Positions 13,381 to 17,769 of a stretch of DNA of 17,769 bases are shown here, piece after piece. A program made the translations under genes and the position numbers. The stretch comes from JBAJNL01 sp036881885 (GTDB lineage: Bacteria > Pseudomonadota > Alphaproteobacteria > Holosporales > Hepatobacteraceae). Every line of letters starts with the position of its first letter. Positions within the stretch are counted from its first letter, which is position 1. The notes under the pieces were generated by a model. The model searched no databases and had not been told where the DNA came from. It saw only the letters and a program-made list of their open reading frames with translations. Where the stretch lies: contig JBAJNL010000029.1 in NCBI GenBank assembly GCA_036881885.1, positions 1-17,769 on the forward strand. The letters run 5' to 3'.

Positions 13381-13600
13381 GTCGTCATCGCGAATGGCTA
13401 CAGCCCTCATCGTCATCGCGAAAGCGTCACACTCATTTCGTCATCGCGAAGGCGCAGCCTGTGGCGATCCACTTGCCAGAAACTGAAGCAGCCAAAGCAC
13501 ACATGGATTGCCGCGTCGAAATCAAGATTTCTCCTCGCAATGACATTTGGGGGAGGATTGCCGTGTTGCCCAAAGGCTCGCAATGACACCTTTAGGGCAA
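13381..13600 (+). repeat. Composite interspersed hairpin repeat, copy D
   Basis: Two short left elements (GTCATCGCGAATGG at 13384 and GTCATCGCGAAAGC at about 13412) precede a full left element with stem AGGC-GCA-GCCT (13450-13460) ending GGCGATCCACTTG. The right element GGATTGCCGCGTC has stem GAAATC-AA-GATTTC (13518-13531). A second right element has GCC-CAAA-GGC and CTCGCAATGACA. Its end is part of a long hairpin, TTGCCCAAAGG (13566-13576) with CCTTTAGGGCAA (13589-13600; one bulged base), just past the pssA stop. The remaining 13205-13380 holds only the sigma-54-like site and leader. Confidence 0.9.
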
Positions 13601-13606
13601 AGCGCT

Positions 13607-14467
13607 TTAGTGCACGCGGGCGTTGCCTTTTTTAACTAATGCCGGCTTTGGCATCTTGCATTTTAGCTTTTTCATCCAAAAAGCCGTTAAGGGCAACGAG
13701 CACACATACGCTGTTGTGAGCAACGTTAAAAATAACCAAGGCTGCGTTAAAAAGCTGCCCACCATCAACACAAACCCCAGCAACACAAAAGGCATGGTTT
13801 TCAGCGACAGATGAAAGCGCTTTAAGGCAATGGTGGGAACGCGGCTGATCATCAGCAACCCACCCGCCGACAGCGAGATCAGAAAGGCCAGCGGCAAACC
13901 ATAGGTTACATCAAACGCAAGGGAAGCAAAAAAAGGCAGCAAGGCAATGAGTCCGCCCGCAGGCGCTGGCACCCCCACAAAGAACCAATCGGCAAAAGGT
14001 GCTTTGTCGGGCAATGTGCGGCACACATTAAAGCGCGCCAAACGCAACGCCGAGCACGTGGTAAACAAAAGACACACAGCCCAGCCCAAACCCGACCAGT
14101 AAGATAAAGAGAAAAAATAGATCAACAAAGAGGGCGCCGCGCCATAGGATAAAAAGTCAGCCAGCGAATCAAGCTCGGCACCGAATTCTGATGTGCTGCC
14201 CAGCAGCCTTGCCATGCGTCCATCCAGCACGTCTAAAATGCTGGCGCCTAAAATACATAAAAGCGCATGCTCCCACGCGCCCACAAAGGCAAACCGCAAA
14301 GAAGAAAGGCCCAGCGCCAGACCAAAAACGGTCAGCACATTGGGCAACAGTTGGCGCACGTGTTGCGATGAACTTTCAAGGGCACGCGCTTTATATTCAC
14401 GCAAAGGCTTTTTTGAGAATTTTTTCGAGTGCTTAAAGGTTTTTTTAAAAGGCTTTTTTAACTGCAC
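13607..14467 (-). CDS. pssA: CDP-diacylglycerol-serine O-phosphatidyltransferase
   Basis: PssA makes phosphatidylserine from CDP-diacylglycerol and serine at the cytoplasmic membrane, the entry to phosphatidylethanolamine. The 286-residue protein has the complete CDP-alcohol phosphatidyltransferase signature D-x2-DG-x2-AR-x8-G-x3-D-x3-D: Asp79, Asp82, Gly83, Ala86, Arg87, Gly96, Asp100 and Asp104. Several hydrophobic segments follow. The combination with SLADFLSYGAAPS points to the serine rather than the glycerol-phosphate branch; that choice is inference. The start is GTG 14467 with AAAGGA about 7 bases upstream. The N-terminus has about 25 residues that are unusually Lys/Arg-rich before the first membrane segment. 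It follows rplQ by 66 bases, an uncommon position, and may be transcribed from the ribosomal operon. psd, a frequent partner, is not adjacent downstream. Confidence 0.9.
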   Translation of the reverse strand: MQLKKPFKKTFKHSKKFSKKPLREYKARALESSSQHVRQLLPNVLTVFGLALGLSSLRFAFVGAWEHALLCILGASILDVLDGRMARLLGSTSEFGAELDSLADFLSYGAAPSLLIYFFSLSYWSGLGWAVCLLFTTCSALRLARFNVCRTLPDKAPFADWFFVGVPAPAGGLIALLPFFASLAFDVTYGLPLAFLISLSAGGLLMISRVPTIALKRFHLSLKTMPFVLLGFVLMVGSFLTQPWLFLTLLTTAYVCSLPLTAFWMKKLKCKMPKPALVKKGNARVH

Positions 14468-14533
14468 GAAAAGATCCTTTCGTTGTCAAACCACCTCAGC
14501 CAAGTACCCGAACGGGCTTTGTGCTGACGCCGC

Positions 14534-15091
14534 TTAAGACTTTTTCTCAGCGGCTTTTTGATCGGCTTCTTTAGAAGAGGCTTTAGCTGTTGCAGCCTTA
14601 GAGGTGGCTTCTTTCGCAGCTTTTGCCTTAGAGTCTTCTTTCACGTCCGCCTTAGGGGCTGCCTTAGAGGCCGCTTTCGCTTTTTTAGCACCTTGCGCTG
14701 CAGTCTTGCCTTTAGCAGGCGCCGTTGCGGCAGATGCCTTGTCCACAAGCTCGATCAAAGCCACATCGGCGTTATCACCAAAGCGCTTACCCATTTTGAT
14801 AATGCGCGTATAACCACCGGCACGCTTTTCAAAACGCTGGCCAAGCTCATTGTACAGTTTTTTTTGCACGTCTTGATCTGGCAAAGCGGCCGCCAGGCGA
14901 CGCCTTGTGTGCAATGTTTTCTTTTTAGACAGCGTGATCAAACGCTCAACCACAGGACGCAGGGTTTTGGCCTTTGGCAGGGTTGTCTGAATACGCTCAT
15001 GGCGCAACAAACTTTGGGCCAAAGAGGTCAACAGCACCTTACGTTGCTTTGTAGGGCGATTGAGTTTACGATGCTGCAGTTGATGTCTCAT
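14534..15091 (-). CDS. rplQ: 50S ribosomal protein L17 with long Ala/Lys-rich tail
   Basis: L17 is a large-subunit ribosomal protein encoded, as usual, directly after rpoA. Residues 1-117 are a standard L17 (MRHQLQHRKLNRPTKQRK at the start, TTLPKAKTLRPVVERLITL in the middle, GYTRIIKMGKRFGDNADVALIELVD at its end). Residues 118-185 are a low-complexity tail made mainly of Ala, Lys, Ser, Thr, Glu and Asp. The usual bacterial protein is 115-140 residues; extended tails of this kind occur in alphaproteobacteria. The start ATG 15091 has AAAAGG 8 bases upstream, overlapping the end of rpoA, so the two genes are translationally close. Confidence 0.97.
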   Translation of the reverse strand: MRHQLQHRKLNRPTKQRKVLLTSLAQSLLRHERIQTTLPKAKTLRPVVERLITLSKKKTLHTRRRLAAALPDQDVQKKLYNELGQRFEKRAGGYTRIIKMGKRFGDNADVALIELVDKASAATAPAKGKTAAQGAKKAKAASKAAPKADVKEDSKAKAAKEATSKAATAKASSKEADQKAAEKKS

Positions 15092-15102
15092 AACTTAACC
15101 TT

Positions 15103-16146
15103 TTACTCTTTGGGCTCAGTGGCCAATGTGTCTTTCGCCTTTTTCAACAACTCGTCAATGTTGGCAGGCGGCCACCCCGGTATCGACATACCAAGGTGCA
15201 AATCGATTTGATCCAAAATATCGTTGATTTCACTAAGCGACTTACGTCCAAAATTGGGCGCACGCAAAAGTTCGTTCTCATTTTTGGTCACAAGATCACC
15301 AATATAGATGATGTTTTCTTTTTTCAAGCAGTTGGACGCCCGCAACGATAAATCAAGCTCGTCAACGCGCCGCAACAAGTTGGGGTTAAACGCAAGCGGT
15401 GCTTTTTGAGGCGGCGCCTCCTCTTCAAAATCTTCTTCTTTAAAGTTGATCATTTTTGAAAGCTGCTCTTTCAAAATACGCGCCGACACGCCAACAGCGT
15501 CTTCAGGCGAAATCGAGCCATCGGTTTCAACCTTAAGGGTTAGCTTGTCATAGTTTGTAAACTGCCCCACACGCGTGCTTTCAATAAAAAACATGCACGA
15601 CTTGATGGGGTTAAACACCGCGTCCACCAAAATGGTGCCAAGCGGCAAGCTTTCTTGTGTGCGCTCAAGCGCCGTTGAGTAGCCCTTGCCTTCGGTGATG
15701 GTGATTTCAAAATCCACCTTGCCACCATCGCTGATCTCGCAAATGACTTGATCAGGTGACAAAAAGGTCACGTCCGCACCGCCATCAAGCATGCCTGCTG
15801 TGACCACGCGCGGGCCACTGGCCTGCACACGCACCACACAGGGGCCATCACCGTTCAACTTAACCTGAAGCTCTTTCAAGTTCAGCAAAATGTTGGTGAC
15901 ATCTTCTTTCACACCCGGCAGCACCGAAAATTCATGCAACGTGTTGCTAAAACGCACCGACGTCACGGCAGCACCCTTGAGCGACGATAAAATCACACGA
16001 CGCAAAGCCGTTCCCAGCGTGACGCCAAAGCCTTCTTCCAAGGGCTCAAACACAAGCGACGCCGAACGCGTGCTGTCTTTTTGATGGTTGACCGCAACCT
16101 TGTAAGGTTTAATCAGGCTTTTCCAGTGACTTTGCAATCCACTCAT
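15103..16146 (-). CDS. rpoA: DNA-directed RNA polymerase subunit alpha
   Basis: RpoA dimerises to nucleate RNA polymerase assembly and contacts promoter UP elements and activators through its C-terminal domain. The 347-residue protein has the N-terminal assembly domain (FEPLEEGFGVTLGTALRRVILSSL at about 33-56, then GVKEDVTNILLNLKEL) up to about residue 235. An acidic linker (KEEDFEEEAPP) follows, and the C-terminal domain starts near 255. In DLSLRASNCLKKENIIYIGDLV the Arg, Asn and Cys at the DNA-contacting positions (E. coli Arg265, Asn268, Cys269) are kept. It lies between rpsK and rplQ with gaps of 26 and 11 bases, in the standard alpha operon. Confidence 0.99.
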   Translation of the reverse strand: MSGLQSHWKSLIKPYKVAVNHQKDSTRSASLVFEPLEEGFGVTLGTALRRVILSSLKGAAVTSVRFSNTLHEFSVLPGVKEDVTNILLNLKELQVKLNGDGPCVVRVQASGPRVVTAGMLDGGADVTFLSPDQVICEISDGGKVDFEITITEGKGYSTALERTQESLPLGTILVDAVFNPIKSCMFFIESTRVGQFTNYDKLTLKVETDGSISPEDAVGVSARILKEQLSKMINFKEEDFEEEAPPQKAPLAFNPNLLRRVDELDLSLRASNCLKKENIIYIGDLVTKNENELLRAPNFGRKSLSEINDILDQIDLHLGMSIPGWPPANIDELLKKAKDTLATEPKE

Positions 16147-16172
16147 TCTTTTATTCTATCCTCTTTATCTTT

Positions 16173-16559
16173 TTAAGAACGACGCCGCTTGCGCAAACGA
16201 ACGCCGTTATGCGGAATTGGTGTCACATCTTTAATGGCTGTGACGCAAAAAAAGCTTTGCAACGCCCTTAAAGCTGACTCGCGGCCCGATCCTGGGCCCT
16301 TCACATACACCTCAACATTTTTTAAACCAAACGCTTTACCTTTTTGCGCCACAGATTCTGACGCCATTTGGGCCGCATAAGGGGTAGACTTGCGCGCACC
16401 CTTAAATCCTGCCGCCCCTGCAGATGACCAAGCGATGGTGTCACCACCCATCTCAGATAATGTTACGATGGTGTTGTTAAACGTTGCATAGATATGCACC
16501 ACACCAGAGAAGATGTTTTTCTTTTTGCCTTTTGCCGAAGACGTTCTCTGATAAGCCAT
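16173..16559 (-). CDS. rpsK: 30S ribosomal protein S11
   Basis: S11 is a small-subunit platform protein that helps form the mRNA exit region. The 128 residues show the family pattern: VVHIYATFNNTIVTLS (about 20-35), AAGFKGARKSTPYAAQMA (about 49-66), VYVKGPGSGRESALRAL (about 84-100) and the C-terminal TPIPHNGVRLRKRRRS. In most bacteria, from memory, this end reads PIPHNGCRPPKRRRV, so the Cys-Arg-Pro-Pro stretch is altered. The stretch around LSEMGGDTIAWSS also departs from the usual form. It sits between rpsM (26 bases upstream) and rpoA. Confidence 0.98.
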   Translation of the reverse strand: MAYQRTSSAKGKKKNIFSGVVHIYATFNNTIVTLSEMGGDTIAWSSAGAAGFKGARKSTPYAAQMASESVAQKGKAFGLKNVEVYVKGPGSGRESALRALQSFFCVTAIKDVTPIPHNGVRLRKRRRS

Positions 16560-16585
16560 GAATTGTTTAACCCTTCATCCAAAAA

Positions 16586-16951
16586 TTACTTTTTACCCGC
16601 AATAGGCTTTGCTTTACCCTTGCGCGTTCTTGCGTTTGTGTGCGTACGCTGCCCCCTAACCGGAAGCTTTTTGCGATGACGCAAACCTTCATAACAGCCA
16701 AGATCAACTTTGCTTTTGATGTTTTGACGCACCTCACGCAAAAGATCACCTTCGATCTTATAATGCGCATCGATATACTCACGAAGCCGCAAAAGCTCGT
16801 CATCTTTTAAAAGCGACACACGCAAGGACGGAGCAAACGACAACGCCTTACAAATCTTCAAAGCACGGCTATGCCCAATGCCATAAAGATAGGTCAATGC
16901 TACCTCAACCCTTTTTTGTGAGGGAATATTTACACCTGCTATACGTGCCAC
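16586..16951 (-). CDS. rpsM: 30S ribosomal protein S13
   Basis: S13 sits at the head of the small subunit and touches the large subunit and P-site tRNA. The 121-residue protein starts MARIAGVNIPSQKRVEVALTY and has YGIGHSRALKIC (helix-turn region, about 23-34), CYEGLRHRKKLPVRGQRTHT (about 84-103) and a basic C-terminus NARTRKGKAKPIAGKK, all typical. Translation begins at GTG 16951 with AAAAGG 9 bases upstream. Between adk and rpsM (64 bases) there is a small CTATC/GATAG hairpin (16971-16986) upstream of the ribosome site, too weak to call a regulatory leader. Confidence 0.98.
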   Translation of the reverse strand: MARIAGVNIPSQKRVEVALTYLYGIGHSRALKICKALSFAPSLRVSLLKDDELLRLREYIDAHYKIEGDLLREVRQNIKSKVDLGCYEGLRHRKKLPVRGQRTHTNARTRKGKAKPIAGKK

Positions 16952-17015
16952 AATACTAAACCTTTTCTTCCTATCCTTAAAGATAGCCCATCTTTGCCCG
17001 AATTAAAAGACTCTT

Positions 17016-17765
17016 TTACGAGACTTTCTCCTCTTTAATATGCGCTAAAATCCTTTGCGTCGCAAGATGTGGCACTTGAAGCGCCGCATCTTTTTCGTCA
17101 AAGGCAACAACACACAAAGGCGCCATCTTCCCCAAAACCTTTAACAGTGCTTTATTGCGCTCTTTTTGGTCACGAATACGCTTCAGCACAACCTCTTCTT
17201 GATCGTCCGATCGCTTGCCCAATGCCTTGCCCCCACAGCTGATGCATGCTGTTGGCTTAACCTTGGTTTGTGACGCACCACAATCAAGGCACACAATGCG
17301 TTGTGTGAGCCGCTTGACCAGCACACCTTCGGGCACATCAAGATAAAAGATATAATCAAGCTTTTGCCCCTTGTCTTCTAAACTTTTTTGCAAAAGGCGC
17401 GCTTGCTCGGCATTTCGCGGAAAGCCATCGGCAATAAATCCATCGGACAGTGCTGCATTTTTGGCAAACACTTGTACCGCAATGTCATCCGAAACAAAAT
17501 CTCCCTTGTCCATAATAGATTTGATCTCTTGACCAAGCGCCGTCTCGCTTTCAACTTCTTTGCGCAACAAATCGCCCATGCCAATGATAGGCAAGTTAAG
17601 TGCTTTTTGCAGCGCGCGCGACTGAATGCCCTTGCCCGCACCAGGCAAGCCCACTAAAACAATTTTAAGCGCACTTTTGTGAGAGTTTTTTGAAGGCGCC
17701 GCTACTTCTTTGTGTTGTGCCACCAGCCCCTGAAAGGCAACAAACCAGGTACAACACAGCACCAT
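17016..17765 (-). CDS. adk: Adenylate kinase with zinc-type LID and unusual N-terminal hydrophobic extension (5' end near or beyond window edge)
   Basis: Adk interconverts ATP + AMP and 2 ADP. From ATG 17765 the frame gives 249 residues; the kinase core starts near residue 33. The P-loop is GLPGAGKGIQ (39-48), with Ile47 where Thr is usual. The AMP-site motif GFPRN is at 114-118 and the LID has Cys159, Cys162, Cys174 and Cys177, a likely zinc site, then RSDD (185-188). The core is about 215 residues, normal for the family. The first 32 residues are not part of any Adk I know: a hydrophobic stretch (MVLCCTWFVAFQGLVA) and a polar linker. There is no ATG between 17765 and the P-loop, and the frame stays open to the window end. 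In this class secY usually precedes adk, so the extension could be the end of a fused SecY or a long leader. rpsM follows after 64 bases. Confidence 0.9.
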   Translation of the reverse strand: MVLCCTWFVAFQGLVAQHKEVAAPSKNSHKSALKIVLVGLPGAGKGIQSRALQKALNLPIIGMGDLLRKEVESETALGQEIKSIMDKGDFVSDDIAVQVFAKNAALSDGFIADGFPRNAEQARLLQKSLEDKGQKLDYIFYLDVPEGVLVKRLTQRIVCLDCGASQTKVKPTACISCGGKALGKRSDDQEEVVLKRIRDQKERNKALLKVLGKMAPLCVVAFDEKDAALQVPHLATQRILAHIKEEKVS

Positions 17766-17769
17766 CCAA

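Noticed and set aside
14529..14559. Terminator-like hairpin GCCGCT/AGCGGC followed by T's at the end of rplQ
   Set aside because: The T run follows only in the plus direction, where no gene is transcribed; one arm lies inside the rplQ coding end and no T run follows on the minus strand.
16971..16986. CTATC/GATAG hairpin between adk and rpsM as an autoregulatory leader
   Set aside because: The stem is five weak base pairs, with nothing resembling the known S4-binding pseudoknot of the alpha operon.
1..17769. tRNA, rRNA or transposase genes
   Set aside because: None was found by reading the gaps; no cloverleaf with a TTCGA arm and no recognisable transposase motif were seen.

Overview
The window reads as a chromosomal segment of an alphaproteobacterium. 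The reasons are the block adk-rpsM-rpsK-rpoA-rplQ on the minus strand, the alphaproteobacterial look of GyrA (large C-terminal domain insertion, acidic tail) and RpoA, and a terminase of the gene-transfer-agent type common in that class. Several core proteins (S11, Adk) carry unusual substitutions, as in fast-evolving, often host-associated lineages. I cannot name the genus.

Layout, left to right. (1) 1-1069, minus: mraY, cut by the window edge a few residues before its end. (2) 1229-3031, plus: two adjacent, related genes for secreted proteins of unknown function. (3) 3064-4419, minus: a solitary, apparently intact phage/GTA-type large terminase. (4) 4420-5196: a gene-free gap with a composite hairpin repeat and a terminator. 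(5) 5197-5892, minus: a small secreted lysine-rich protein. (6) 6017-9376, minus: ssb-gyrA, an operon with a visible sigma-70 promoter. (7) 9377-9903: gap with a second repeat copy. (8) 9904-10458, plus: a secreted low-complexity protein. (9) 10459-10798: third repeat copy and a strong terminator. (10) 10799-13204, minus: an 801-residue protein with helical ends and a beta-rich modular middle, reminiscent of flagellin or hook-associated proteins. (11) 13205-13606: sigma-54-like promoter and fourth repeat copy. (12) 13607-17769, minus: pssA, rplQ, rpoA, rpsK, rpsM, adk, the last with an N-terminal extension running to the window edge.

How the parts relate. The core genes (cell wall, DNA topology and repair, phospholipid synthesis, translation and transcription) are all on the minus strand. 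The three plus-strand genes all encode exported proteins without recognisable function, so the window is a core backbone with accessory surface or secretome genes placed between core blocks. Two further candidate surface genes lie on the minus strand. Three of the transcription units for exported or surface proteins are preceded by the same -24/-12 pattern, TGGC-N7-TTGC, which suggests a shared RpoN (sigma-54) regulon, perhaps tied to motility or host contact. The four gaps longer than 300 bases each contain one copy, in the same orientation, of a composite repeat whose hairpin stems change while base pairing is kept. This repeat and the possible sigma-54 secretome are the most interesting features here. 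No rRNA, tRNA, CRISPR array or transposase gene was seen.
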